Below are positions 1 through 10,803 of a stretch of 64,000 bases of DNA, piece by piece (the first letter of the stretch is position 1; every line of letters starts with the position of its first letter). This stretch comes from Terramyces sp. JEL0728 (Eukaryota; Chytridiomycota; Chytridiomycetes; Rhizophydiales; Terramycetaceae). Under the pieces are notes generated by a model that had not been told where the DNA came from, made no database searches, and saw only the letters and a program-made list of their open reading frames with translations. The stretch spans positions 16,903 to 80,902 of the forward strand of contig JADIIU010000059.1 of assembly GCA_027603945.1 (NCBI GenBank), read 5' to 3'. Position numbers and translations under genes: made by a program.

Positions 1-1603
1 TCATCTTTGTGCAGCCCTGCATGATAAAACTCTACTTTCAAATGCTTATCTCGCAACTTTTTGGTTAGATTTTCACAATTCTTTTTCGATAAGCAATATA
101 TGATCCCCGAATCGTTTTGATAATTCAAATTAATAAACTCTACAATCGAATCTTCAACATTTTTCCCCTTTGGCCGGATTTCATAAAACAAATTTGGTCG
201 ATTGAAACTTTGTTCGAAACAAACGCAATTTCCCATTTTCAAAACTTGTTGTACATCCACTAGCGTTAAGAAAAAGTACGTTTGACTTTACTATTTGCAG
301 TTGCAGTCAAGGCAATTATAGGAATATTAGGATATAAAGACTTTAGGCAGGCTAAATCCTTGTAGTCTGGCCTAAAGTCGTGTCCCCACTGGCTGACGCA
401 GTGAGCTTCATCAATTACAAACCTTGCCAACATACCTCTGTTATATAGCCCTTTCAGTGCGTCAGAGAACTGCCTGCTTCTCATCATCATTTCAGGGGTA
501 ACATATACTAATTTTACAATAGGATTGTGCCTGTTCAATTCTAAAATTAATCGATATGGACCTGAATAAGCGAATTTCTTTTTTTTGGCATCCAAATCTC
601 CTGATATAGCCAATGCTGGTATTCCCAGCCTCACTAGGCTTTCTACTTGATCCTGGATTAAAGACAACAAAGGAGAAATAACAACACTAACTCCTTTTGT
701 TTTGCCCAAATCTGTTACTGCTGGTAGCTGATAACAAAGTGATTTCCCACCACCGGTTGGCATCAACACAAATACATCATCACCCTGAAGTGCTGCGTTA
801 ATAGCCACTTCTTGATTCACTCTAAAGTCCGTCAACCCAAAGGTATCGCGTAATATTTTATGAATGGCTGCTGTCCATGAATATACTGCTGTATCTTTCT
901 TTCTCGTTGCATTATACGTTTTCAAAGATGGGGAAGCAACTGCCTTCGTTTTTGATACAGGGGCAATTAATTCAATCTCATCATCCTTACGCAGGGGTGA
1001 ACTGGTCAGGTATATCAGTGGTATTTTCTTATCTTTTGAAATCTCCTTTACAGATGATGAATGTTTTGTCGGTTCGCAATCCCCGATGTTGTCAAAATCA
1101 AAATTGGAATAATCCAAATCTTCATCAATATAATCAAATTCATCCCGCTCATACATTCCTTTGTCTGGAAAACTTTGATTTCTATTTTCCTTTTGTTTGT
1201 TTCTGGCAGAATATTGTACATTCGTTGGCTTGGTGTCCAGGTAATCACACATTAGTCTGTCATCTTGGTTTAGACTGTGCGTTGGTTTTATTCCCCGATA
1301 TTCCCTTGCTGACTCTGTTTCCTTTGTATCGGTCACTTCTATATCTTGAAGGTATGAATAATCCAAATCATCGTCAAAGTAATCAAATTCCACATCAGCA
1401 GATCTCTGTTTGTTTCGTTCCTGCTCCAATGGCTTTATGTATCCTACAGTGTTTTTTCCCTTCAACTTGGGAATTGTCTGTTGCACAAATTTGGATGGCT
1501 TTCCTTGGTATGGTTTGAAAGTTGGATTAGTTGGTTTCTTGACGTATGTAAAAGTAGGTATATTGTTTAGTTTTTGAAGATGTTCATTCCAATTTGTTTT
1601 CAT
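1..1603 (-). CDS. RecQ-family DNA helicase (BLM/Sgs1-like), 3' end beyond the window
   Basis: ATP-dependent 3'-5' DNA helicase of the RecQ family, nuclear, acting in recombination repair. Exon 1 is 1603-280 and exon 2 runs from 259 off the left edge; the intron at 260-279 is 20 nt. The disordered N-terminus (about 240 residues) is acidic and carries the motif EFDYxDxDLDYS twice. The helicase core starts near residue 245. Walker A reads MPTGGGKSLCYQLPA with Lys near 287, and the DEAH box (398-401) is followed by the RecQ signature CVSQWGHDFRPDY. After the intron the second RecA-like domain continues with RPNLFYEI and GIIYCLSKKNCE. The RQC and HRDC domains would lie outside the window, so BLM/Sgs1 versus other RecQ subtypes cannot be decided. 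It is divergent from the SAGA gene at 1801. Confidence 0.93.
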
Positions 1604-1800
1604 GGTATTTGTCCGAAGATAATTTGGGAAAAATAATTAACTAAAGTTTCCACTTTTAACGAATCTCAATAATTTCCATTCGGAATCCTTCTACTTGCGT
1701 CGAAGCGCTATGCCAATGTAACGTTTCTTCCAAATTTCTGGAAGCGCAACTTGGATTAAGATAATGCTTGGCCAAGAAGGATCCATCTTTCTTGAATTTA

Positions 1801-2677
1801 ATGGCAACGATCAAAATGTTTCCCTTTAGTTTTACATCTCAAATGACAATTCAAGAGCAGAGAAAAAACACTCTGCAGCTAAAACAAGAACTTGCCGATC
1901 TGCTGGGAGATAGTGGAAAGGAATATTGGCAGCAACTAAGCGACTTTTTAAACAACAAATGTACAAAGCGAGCGCTGTATCAAATTTCTAACTTTAGCGA
2001 TGAAACTGCATTAGCCGTATTTACCACACCACAACAAGCCAAAATCCACAATAAACTAATTTTATGCATTCTATACAATCTCTCTCCCCACTTGCCACCG
2101 CCAGTAGGTGAAGACACTGACTTTGTGATAAAAAATCCAAACAAACGCAAACCGCATGTAATCGTATTTAAAATCAGGATTTACTAGTTGGGAGACATGT
2201 AAAGAAAATGTTCAACACCAAATCTATCCTGGCTCTGAGCCAAGATGAACGGAGCCGGATTTTAAATTTAAAAGCTCAAAAACAAGAATCAGCCCAGCAT
2301 GTATATCCTAAAGGCATTGACGGAATTCCAAAGACCTGTCAGGAAGAAGGAGACATCCCAACGCACGAGGCACTGAGAACGCGAATGAAGTATTGTTTTC
2401 TAATGCAGGTTTATCAGCGCATTTCAAGGATTGGATGGATCGTTTTCGAATGATGCCGTGTTATTGTTGAACCAAGCGCTAGATGTAATATTTGCTAATG
2501 TAGAATTACTTGAAGAATCTACTGAGCAACATGCTTCAAAAAACTCGCCCAATTTTGAACGATTCATTCCAAGACTCTGAAAATAAGAGAAAACTGGATG
2601 TCAATCACCTGAGCTTTTCAATTGAAATGACTCCTCAGAAACTTGATGCAGATCTGGTTGAGGCGATTGTTCCATAA
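1801..2677 (+). CDS. TADA1: TADA1/HFI1-like SAGA coactivator subunit
   Basis: Probable ADA1 subunit of the SAGA histone acetyltransferase coactivator complex (nucleus). Exons 1801-2157, 2178-2389, 2409-2484 and 2504-2677, with introns of 20, 19 and 19 nt; the joined product is 272 residues. The N-terminal block has the family pattern GKEYWQQLSDFLNNK...HNKLILCILYNL. A middle block (LSQDERSRI, GDIPTHEALRTRMK) precedes a histone-fold-like helix, DNYLKNLLSNML, that is only visible after splicing the third intron. The C-terminus (LSFSIEMTPQKL) fits the TADA1/HFI1 tail. The start is uncertain: ATG at 1801, 1816 or 1843. It lies 35 bp before the CZIB gene. The family call rests on motif pattern, so confidence is moderate to good. 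Confidence 0.72.
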
Positions 2678-2712
2678 TAAATTTGGCTTTGTAAATTTTC
2701 ATTTTCTTTTGG

Positions 2713-3224
2713 ATGCCAAAATATCAATTGAACTGGAAGGCAGAACTCGCAAACATCACCAACCTCAGGATCAAAAATATCGACGAATTCGAATGGGGGC
2801 TCAAACTAATGTGTACCAATTGCCATGAAGGCAACGATTCGGTTGTATCGCTGAAGGCATCAGATGAGGTAGAACAACACAACAGTAGAGGAGTAGCAAA
2901 CCTAGTGATGAAGTGCAAGTTTTGCAAAAAGGAGGGAACTCTGGATATCCAAAAGCAAACGTTGAAATCTTACTCTATCGAAAACAACAATCAATTCCAG
3001 CCACTAGTAGTAATCGAAGGAAGAGGATGGGAACCTGTTGGATGGATTTTAAAAGTAACAATGGATTAATATAGAATGGCTTTGCTGCAGAAGGAGAAGA
3101 ATCAGGAACAGCATTTGACGATATCGCACTTGATGAAGACTGGGTGGAGTATGATGAAAAGCAAGGGGAGTCTGTAGAAATCATGAATATCGCATTTAAC
3201 GTTGTCAAGGCAAAAGGGAAATAA
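2713..3224 (+). CDS. CZIB: CXXC-motif zinc-binding protein (UPF0587/CZIB family)
   Basis: Small cytosolic zinc-binding protein of the eukaryote-wide UPF0587 (DUF866) family; its biochemical role is poorly defined. Exons 2713-3054 and 3075-3224, intron 20 nt; product 163 residues, matching the usual 160. Two CXXC pairs are visible, CTNCHE and CKFCKK, as expected for a single zinc site. The conserved C-terminal block NGFAAEGEESGTAFDDI, followed by the EDWVEYDEK segment, is in frame only after removing the intron. The ATG at 2713 gives the typical short N-terminus (MPKYQLNWKAEL). It follows TADA1 by 35 bp on the same strand; no functional link is implied. Confidence 0.93.
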
Positions 3225-3417
3225 AATGAATTTCCGCGTGTTCGATATCTGCTCCTTTGGTAATCTCTAACGGGCATCTTTTGTGCTTCAAGTGGACTCT
3301 ACCTTCGTGGATGTCCATTGTTGGCATTGTCTCGTAAAAATATTGTTTACGTCAGAGCGATTTCCTTTTCATTAAGAAGCTTCTCCTTAGCATAATCCTG
3401 TTATATAATACAAAGAT

Positions 3418-6400
3418 ATGGCCAACAACGGCCCTGCGACATTGAATGGAGAACCAGAGTTACCTTCAGCATTTGGAGAGATATTTTCAAACGAGGAAAA
3501 GTTACAAACTAAATCAAAAGGAGAACCAAAAAGGAATGGCTTGCAATCACTAGCAGATACAGAAAGGTTATTTTGGAATTAAATGCAGGAAATGGAAGAA
3601 TCATGCGAGTAGAATAAAAGAGAGAACATACGATGTCAATCTGTCAACAACCAATATGCTTCCTTATGACCCATTAGCGGACGAGCATTTGCAAGACTAT
3701 TTCAATAGTCCACATACAAGGGACCACTTAATCAAGTTGGGTCTAGTATTTCATTATTGACTTTAGATTGACCAGGAAGGAAATATCATTGATGAAAAGA
3801 AATTCAAGAAAAATCAGATACAACTGGATAAAAAAGCTCACGAAGAGAAAATCTTGGGTCAGCAGCTGGAAAGAGAGCTTGACCACGATATTGAGGTAAC
3901 CATGTATTTAAGACAGGTGGTGTTGCGGATGCAAGCCAGGAAAACCACTGAAAAACGCAGTAGATTACAGCAGGTAACTCTTAATTAAATCTTTAGCCTG
4001 GCGAAGGTATCCCTGGACGCATTGCAGCCAAATACCCCGTTTCTATGCAGAAAACGGCTCTAATATATACAGCCTCAAATCCCTTGCATTCGACAGACGC
4101 AGGGGTATTGAATAGGTTAAAGGACCAGCCCCCTAGCAAGCTTGCAGCACTTGGAACCAGCAAGAAACAAGTCCTGGCCAGGTTGAAGAAAATTCGGGAA
4201 AAGAGACCTCAAACTGCACCTGTTTCTCAACACGAAAAAGCTCTTGTACTTGGCAGCAGTTCTCTAGTAGATTTATTTGAAAAAGCAAAGAAAGACTACC
4301 AAGATGGAAAGTTGAAAACTGCCAAAGAAGACTTACGTACGTTGCTCAGAAAAGTTGAGGCGAAAACTGCTGCTGGACCGTCAAAGCAAGATACTGACGA
4401 TGAAAAAAAGTCGATTAAAAAAAATACCAGATTAAAGCGTCCAAAGAGTGCAAGACCGACTAGAAACTCTGCTTTCCCTGTGTCATCGGCATTCAGCGAG
4501 TGTGACAGTGATGCGGAGGAAGAATTTGAAGAAGACGGGATTCTTGAAGACCTGGAAGAGAGTATTGATATTACTCCAAAAGACCAAAAGGTTGAAAAGA
4601 CAGAAAGTAAACCTGAAAAAATTGAAAACAAAAAGTCTCCAAAGGCTAAAGCTGACACAGATGCTGGCCCTCGTGCACAATCTAGAGCTCAGTCTGAAAT
4701 CTCCGTTTCCGAGAAATCACATAAAAAACCAGCACAAAAAAGACCCGCTACTGCAAAGCCAACTGGTGGTAATGCAAAGGTTTCAGTGCAAAGTAAGGAA
4801 GCTCCAAAGCCCTCACCAAAATCAAAAGTAGAAACTCTCCCTGAAAGAGCGGCAAAGGCACCAGCACAAACTCAAGCTGCTTCTTCAAAACCTACAGAAA
4901 ACGTGGTCACTATACCTGATATGCCAAGCTCAGCAATTTCAAAACCAGCTGCCAATGATTTTGAAAAGACTCCTGCCACCTCAAAAAGAGACATTGATGC
5001 CAGTGTGAGCTTAAAAGGAGCAGATAAAAAGGTTGAAGCGGATTACAACGACGACTTTGAGTCACCTACTACGAACAACTTGGGGGATGTGCATCCAGAG
5101 GCAGATCAACCCAAAGTGCCTGGACAAACTTCCCAAGAAAATCACAGTGAAAAATATAATGAAGATTTTATTTCAGAAAACACACCCAACGCTGTGCCTA
5201 CAGCAGAGCAACATCAACCCACCACAAAGACACAAACTTCAAGATCCAAAACAAACCTAAACGGCTCTCCCAAATCATCCATGAAGAAATCGCAAGAAAA
5301 TTTGGCAAAGAATTCAAAAAGTGCATCCAAAAATTTAAATCAGGTACCGTTAGGCGAATCGCAAAACAATGGAAACTCATCCAACAATCTCAACAAAAGC
5401 CTTTCGAATGTAGCCGGTGCTAATCGAATGTCACAAAATAATATTCCTGGTGTACAGCGCGCTCCAAGTGTAAAGTTTGCAGATGAAGTGCCGGATTCCA
5501 ATAAAGGTTTTCAATGAACTTATTTTCTAGATGTCTACCACCAAAACATTGAAGCAGACACACAAATGGATGTAAAAACAGAACCAGCCCAGAGTAGCAA
5601 CAAAAAAGAAACCAATGAAAAAAACTCTAGCCAGTATGCAGATGAATTTGAACAGGATATTTCTGGGACGGTTGAAATGGGAAATCATCAACACAATGCA
5701 ATCCCAGAATCCACATCTAATGAAAGCAGAAAAGAAAATACGACTGCCAGACCATTTAGTGCGAAAAACTCGAAAACTAATTTGAAAGAGAACACCCTTA
5801 GCGCAACTAATTTGGACAAATCTTTGGCTAGTAAAAAAAGCTCGTCAAATAATTTAAAAAATGCCAATAGTTTGAATGATCTCAATACTGCGAAAAAGTC
5901 TAATGATTCTTCATTAACTAGACAGGCTGGCAGCGAAGGAAAATTAAAAGACAGCCAGGCTTTGGCTTCTTCCAAAAAGTCCTTGAGTAAAGGTAGCAAT
6001 CAATTAAAATAGATATAGGAAACAATAATTCAAGTTCTGCCGACTTAATTCGAGCACAGAAGGTAACCCTTCCCTCCAGTGCACCAATGTCAAGGGAAGG
6101 AAGTAACCAAAATCTTTCTAGACCAAAGCCAGAATCAAATAGAACTAGTCGAACAAATTCCAAGAGTAAAGTAGCCAATGAATTCGAAAATGGAAGCAAG
6201 ATCTCTAAAAAAGAATCGCTGGGAAACTTGTCTAAGCCAACCTCAAAATCGGCAACCCCAAAAAATAGCAATTACGACTTGTCTAGAGCAAAGGACATTC
6301 CGCTTCCTGGCAGTGCACCACTTTCTAGACATGGATCAACAACCCTACATGGGGTTAAAGAAGAGATTGATGCAAGTGACGAGCTGGGATCCAAAGATAT

Positions 6401-6836
6401 CATTTACTCTTCAGTAGGCCAAGGTGAAGATGATTTGGAGCTTCCACAAAATGAAAATAAGGCAGTTGGCGAAAACAATATTGATGTGAACAAATCTCGT
6501 AGTAATTTTGGCTCGATGGACATAATAAGATCAAGCATGGAAGGAGAAAGCGATAAGTCAGAGATAGAACGTGATGGCCAAGTAAGTGCTGAAGGGACGG
6601 CAAATCCTACACAAGCAAAAAACACGGAAAACAAAAATGAAGATTCGAAATTGGTAACCAATGTACCACTTGAGCCAGTGCATACCCCAGATCAACTTCA
6701 TTCAGAGGGCGAAACTCATCATATAGTACCAAAACCAATACGAAATGTATTAGAACTTAATGATTCTACCGTGGGACGGTCCAGATCAGTTAGGAGCTCG
6801 ATTAGTAGGAAGCCAATGAAAGGTATCGCAGAGTGA
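3418..6836 (+). CDS. ERICH3-like ciliary protein, long disordered tail
   Basis: Probable cilium/flagellum-associated protein resembling ERICH3. Seven exons: 3418-3566, 3589-3745, 3767-3895, 3917-3973, 3997-5506, 5531-5992, 6013-6836; introns 22, 21, 21, 23, 24 and 20 nt; product 1095 residues. The conserved N-terminal region (residues about 60-190) contains DPLADEHLQDYF, RDHLIKLGLI and a basic helix ending ARKTTEKRSRLQQ, spread over four small exons. The rest is low complexity, rich in Ser, Asn, Lys and Glu. It carries repeated RPxSA/RPxTA-type motifs (KRPQTAP, KRPKSARP, KRPATAKP, ARPFSAK) and repeated acidic motifs (YNDDFES, YNEDFIS, YADEFEQ). The call rests on the N-terminal block; a different member of this ciliary group is possible. 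Its 3' end is 57 bp from the convergent NOP19-like gene. Confidence 0.6.
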
Positions 6837-6893
6837 GCTACTGGCCGAATAAATATATGATTATGAATAAAGATACTATACAACTGATCTTTA

Positions 6894-7359
6894 TTATTGT
6901 TTCTTTGTTCTATGTCGCTCCTTTTTCTTCTTTGAGCCATTGCTATTCTCTACTTTTTTCTTTGAATGCAGTTTCGCGACAGATCCGCGACCAGAAACAG
7001 CTCTAGTTCCGTCCCGTAATCGCTTTCTGTTAAATTTACTCTTGCGTTTCGGAAATGTAGCTGTGGGCTTCTGGGATATATGTGTCACCTTATCTGCCCA
7101 CTGCGGCTGGTATGCTTTCGCTTCATTAAAAATATCCTCCATTGTAACTGCTACCTGGTCAAACAAATGGGTGTTATCCCTATCATTCAGATTTAAATTA
7201 CTCTAACACTTCATATTCCCTTTCAGGGACAAAATACACCGATTCCTCTTCTTCAGTGATTTTCTGTGGGGCAGTGTTAAATAATCGAAATCCCTCATTG
7301 GCCGTAGCTTCCTCCTCATGCTGAATTTCCACAATTTCAAATTCAAAGTCCAGGTCCAT
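6894..7359 (-). CDS. Small basic NOP19/DUF2011-like protein
   Basis: Small protein of 147 residues, exons 7359-7202 and 7179-6894 with a 22-nt intron. The N-terminal half is acidic (EIVEIQHEEEATANEGFRLF, then EEEESVYFVPEREYE). The middle has DQVAVTMEDIFNEAKAYQP. The C-terminal third is strongly basic (KRKSKFNRKRLRDG, KKKKERHRTKKQ) and looks like a nucleolar localisation tail. The order FRLF, acidic patch, then VAVTMEDIF resembles fungal DUF2011/NOP19-type ribosome-biogenesis proteins; this is a pattern match from memory and not certain. The start codon lies only 23 bp from the divergent ZC3H14-like gene, so both must share a very short promoter. Confidence 0.6.
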
Positions 7360-7382
7360 GGAAAACTTTTTTCTTCAAAAAA

Positions 7383-8378
7383 ATGGCTCTGATCTCTAGG
7401 GAAGCACTAAACAACAAATTACGGCAATTGAATTCAGAATTTGTGGATTCTGATATGTTATTTGATTTTGTTATGGTGATGGTAGAGAACCAGAAACCAA
7501 AGGATTATATCACAGCTCAATTATTGGATCTTACAACAGAAGAAGAGGCCAAGGCGATTGGAGACTGGATATTTGAAAATTTAAACAAGCCGTCATTAGG
7601 TATGTCCATATTTATCCCAGTTCCACCTGTGAAATTGTTACAGACTGCCTTGCAACAAACTACCCAAAACGAAAATCAAGACAAGAATGATTTACGGAAC
7701 TTACTGCGGTCCGGTAAGACAGGTTCACGTTACTCAGACAGTAATGAGCGTAGATCCAATAGAAGTTCGCCATACTCTATCAAGAAAAAAGAACGGAAGG
7801 AACAGTCAGTTCCTCGATGCACATTTTTCCCAAACTGCACCAGGGAAGACTGTCAGTTCTTTCACCCAACCGAGCCATGTCCTGATGGAGAGCATTGTTC
7901 CAAAGGACCAGCTTGCAGGTATATCCACGAATCGGTGGCTGCAGTTAAATCAACTGTTGCTTGCAAATTTCAAGAACACTGTACAAACCCAAACTGTACA
8001 TTTTCCCATCCTTCACCAGCAGCATTGGCCTATACAGCCGCAGCATCTAAAGCGGCTCAGCAATGTAAATTTTATCCAAATTGTTTAAATGCATACTGCC
8101 CATTTTACCATCCACCAGCAACTGTGCAGCAGGCTGCTCAAGAAAATATACCGCAAGATCCTGCTAAACCCGCTGATCCTGCTGTTGCACAGATCCCATG
8201 CAAATACGACGCATTCTGCAAACGTCCAAACTGTCACTTTTTCCATCAGTCAAGAAACGGTCCTCCTCAATCGAAAAACATGGTATTAATTGTGGGAAAT
8301 ACATCGGCAAGAACATACGCACTGCCTGAAAATGAAGTGGAGAGAGTAGAGGTAAATAATATGGAAGTAGATTCATAA
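7383..8378 (+). CDS. ZC3H14/NAB2-type poly(A)-binding CCCH zinc-finger protein, copy 1
   Basis: Nuclear poly(A) RNA-binding protein of the ZC3H14/Nab2 family, 331 residues, intronless. A PWI-like helical N-terminal domain (residues 1-70, ending EAKAIGDWIFENL) is followed by a short basic Ser/Arg linker. Then come five CCCH fingers of the C-x5-C-x4/5-C-x3-H type: CTFFPNCTREDCQFFH, CSKGPACRYIH, CKFQEHCTNPNCTFSH, CKFYPNCLNAYCPFYH and CKYDAFCKRPNCHFFH. Five fingers match ZC3H14 rather than the seven of yeast Nab2. The C-terminus ends in a short acidic block. A second copy follows 34 bp downstream. The first finger is nearly identical in DNA and protein between copies, while the linkers have diverged. 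Confidence 0.9.
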   Translation: MALISREALNNKLRQLNSEFVDSDMLFDFVMVMVENQKPKDYITAQLLDLTTEEEAKAIGDWIFENLNKPSLGMSIFIPVPPVKLLQTALQQTTQNENQDKNDLRNLLRSGKTGSRYSDSNERRSNRSSPYSIKKKERKEQSVPRCTFFPNCTREDCQFFHPTEPCPDGEHCSKGPACRYIHESVAAVKSTVACKFQEHCTNPNCTFSHPSPAALAYTAAASKAAQQCKFYPNCLNAYCPFYHPPATVQQAAQENIPQDPAKPADPAVAQIPCKYDAFCKRPNCHFFHQSRNGPPQSKNMVLIVGNTSARTYALPENEVERVEVNNMEVDS

Positions 8379-8412
8379 TAAAAATCTCGCGTGGATCTTT
8401 TTTTTTTTAAAA

Positions 8413-9360
8413 ATGTTGAGCGAAATGAAGGAAGCTCTTTTTGATCAATTGAGAGAAATGAAGTCTGAATTTGCTGAATCGGACATGCTTGTTGATTTTG
8501 TTGGAGTGATGCTGGAAAACAACAAGCCAAGGGAATACATTAGGGATCAGTTGATGGATTTGACCACAAATGAAGAATCGCAAGTAATAACAGATTGGAT
8601 TTTCAATTACATTCAAAATAACCGAATTGGTATTCTTCATATTAATATAGAAGCTTTGGAGGACGAAAGGGGTAGGAGACGGGAAGATCGAAAAAGCTTT
8701 TCCCCTGATAGACGGTACAATCGTCGCAGATCCTATGATAGAGGGGATAGATATAAGAGAGACAGGTATGAATACAGGGACAGATCTGGTAGAAGGGGAA
8801 GACACGCTCCGTATAAGCGTGAAAAGAAAGAACTCTCAGTTCCTCGATGCACATTTTTCCCAAACTGCACCAGAGAGGACTGCAAATTCTTTCACCCGAC
8901 CGAGCCATGTCCTGAAGGTAGTGCTTGTACTAAAGGCCCTGCCTGCAGATTTATCCACCAAGTTGCACCTCCCAGCGTTTGCAAATTTGGGGCAAGCTGT
9001 ATCAATCCAAACTGTACCTTTGCACACCCCTCACCTGCTGTATTATCACTAACAAATGTGCAATGTAGATTTTACCCTAATTGCTTAAACCAATTCTGCA
9101 CCTACTATCACCCTGAACCAAGGCCACAGTCTGATGAAAGCTCTCAAAAAGCTCCTCAAACAGTACCAGATCCTATATCCATTCCATGCAAATATGATGC
9201 TTACTGCAAGCGTCCAGATTGTCATTTCTTTCATCCATCAAAAAGCAAAACTTCAAAGAATAAGGTATTGATTGTCAACTATTCAACGCACACCGCAGAT
9301 AGAATCTACGCATTACCAGAACAGCAAGCGGAGCGTGTAGTTATGGATGTTGATTCTTAA
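8413..9360 (+). CDS. ZC3H14/NAB2-type poly(A)-binding CCCH zinc-finger protein, copy 2
   Basis: Tandem paralogue of the gene at 7383, 315 residues, intronless. It has the same architecture: PWI-like N-terminus (SEVITDWIF-type helix near residue 65), linker, and five CCCH fingers in the same order. The linker differs clearly: residues about 90-140 form an Arg/Asp/Tyr-rich low-complexity tract (RRYNRRRSYDRGDRYKRDR) absent from copy 1, suggesting a different RNA-binding or condensate-forming property (inference). The C-terminus again ends in an acidic/hydrophobic tail (RVVMDVDS versus NNMEVDS), supporting duplication of the whole gene. Distance to the next gene (ERV46) is 51 bp. Confidence 0.9.
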   Translation: MLSEMKEALFDQLREMKSEFAESDMLVDFVGVMLENNKPREYIRDQLMDLTTNEESQVITDWIFNYIQNNRIGILHINIEALEDERGRRREDRKSFSPDRRYNRRRSYDRGDRYKRDRYEYRDRSGRRGRHAPYKREKKELSVPRCTFFPNCTREDCKFFHPTEPCPEGSACTKGPACRFIHQVAPPSVCKFGASCINPNCTFAHPSPAVLSLTNVQCRFYPNCLNQFCTYYHPEPRPQSDESSQKAPQTVPDPISIPCKYDAYCKRPDCHFFHPSKSKTSKNKVLIVNYSTHTADRIYALPEQQAERVVMDVDS

Positions 9361-9411
9361 TATAATTAATGGCTTTAACGTTTTTTCCTTTGCTTTTGCT
9401 GAATCAAAAAC

Positions 9412-10700
9412 ATGGATCTGAGGAGAAGAATGGTACCTCAAGTGTCATCGCCAGCAAATGAGCTTCTATCAACATTAAAAAGTTATGACGCTTATGCGAA
9501 GCCATTGGAGGATTTTAGAATTAAAACGTTAACAGGCGCATCAGGTAACATATTTTAAACTGCAGTGACTCTCGTATCGACATTTATTATATTCTTTTTG
9601 GTTCTATCTGAATTTGCAGACTGGGTTAATGTGGAAATGGTGCCGTCGTTAACAGTTGATACTTCGAGAATGGACAAGATGCAAATCAACATAGACATGA
9701 CTTTTCCAAAAATCCCATGCTTTTTACTCAGTATTGATGTTATGGATGTTGCTGGTGAGCATCAAAATGGAGCCGACCATTTAATGCACAAATCAAGGTT
9801 GGATCAAAATGGAAAACTGGTTGAAAAGAAAAAAGGAAGTATTGTCGATCTAATGTAGCTCTTGGTGACGCCAACAAGGAAATGAATGATGCCAGAAACA
9901 AAACTTTGACTCCTGGATACTGTGGAAGTTGTTACGGTGCGGTTATGCCAAATAACGGTTGTTGCAATACCTGTGATGATGTAAGATTGGCGTATCAGAA
10001 GTCGGGATGGGGGTTTGAAGACCCAGACAAATATGAACAGTGTGTACACGAAGGATATTCAAAAATGATAAAGGAGCAAGCACACGAAGGTTGTAATCTT
10101 TCGGGCTATGTCCAAGTTAGTAAAGTCCAGGGGAATTTCCATTTTGCCCCAGGTCCTTCTTTTGAAATCCAAGGTATGCATGCACACGATTTGAATGACT
10201 ATCGAAACCACAAGCAGGACTGGGATTTCACCCACACAATTAATCATTTATCCTTTGGGCAGAATGCGGGATTTACAAACCCTTTGAATGAAGTGTCAAA
10301 GAAAGCAACTGGAGGTGAATTTGAATCTAATGACAGCCTATAACACTTTCCAGTATTATGTTAAAGTGGTTTCCACCGAGTTCACATATCGAAACGGCTC
10401 TAAACTACTCACAAATCAGTTTGCGGCAACCGAACATCAAAGAGATGTTACTCCAATGTTTGGAAACATCCCGACAACCATGCCAGGTATTTGACAATAA
10501 CAATAGGTGTGTTTTTTAACTATGACATCTCACCCATGCTCATTCAATACAAGGAATATCGCAAACCATTCACTCATTTTATCACAGACTTATGCGCGAT
10601 AGTTGGCGGTGTTTTCACGGTCGCGGGGATGGTTGATGGGTTGCTGTATACTGCCGAAAAGCGGCTGTTGAATAAAGCTGAATTGGGCAAGCAAGGATAA
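9412..10700 (+). CDS. ERV46: ERV46/ERGIC3 COPII-vesicle cargo receptor
   Basis: ER-Golgi recycling receptor that works with ERV41 in COPII vesicles and retrieval. Exons 9412-9544, 9566-9838, 9859-10314, 10337-10486, 10507-10700; introns 21, 20, 22 and 20 nt; product 401 residues, close to the family norm. The short cytosolic N-terminus (DAYAKPLEDFRIKT) precedes TM1 (VTLVSTFIIFFLVL). The luminal domain has the ERV46-specific cysteine cluster (GYCGSC, GCCNTCDDV) and FQYYVKVVSTEF, in frame only after splicing. TM2 lies in HFITDLCAIVGGVFTVAGM near residue 360. The cysteine cluster distinguishes it from ERV41. Confidence 0.94.
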
Positions 10701-10803
10701 AAATAAAGAATGTTCATTAATTTTCTCTAGCGCGACTTTTGTTTATATTACATCATGTATCATTTTCATTCGCGTTAGAGTGTGTTTGTACTTGACTTTT
10801 TAG

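Noticed and set aside
877..1518. 213-codon ORF antisense to the RecQ gene
   Set aside because: It is fully contained in the RecQ coding exon, has no recognisable domain, and RecQ has clear helicase motifs on the other strand.
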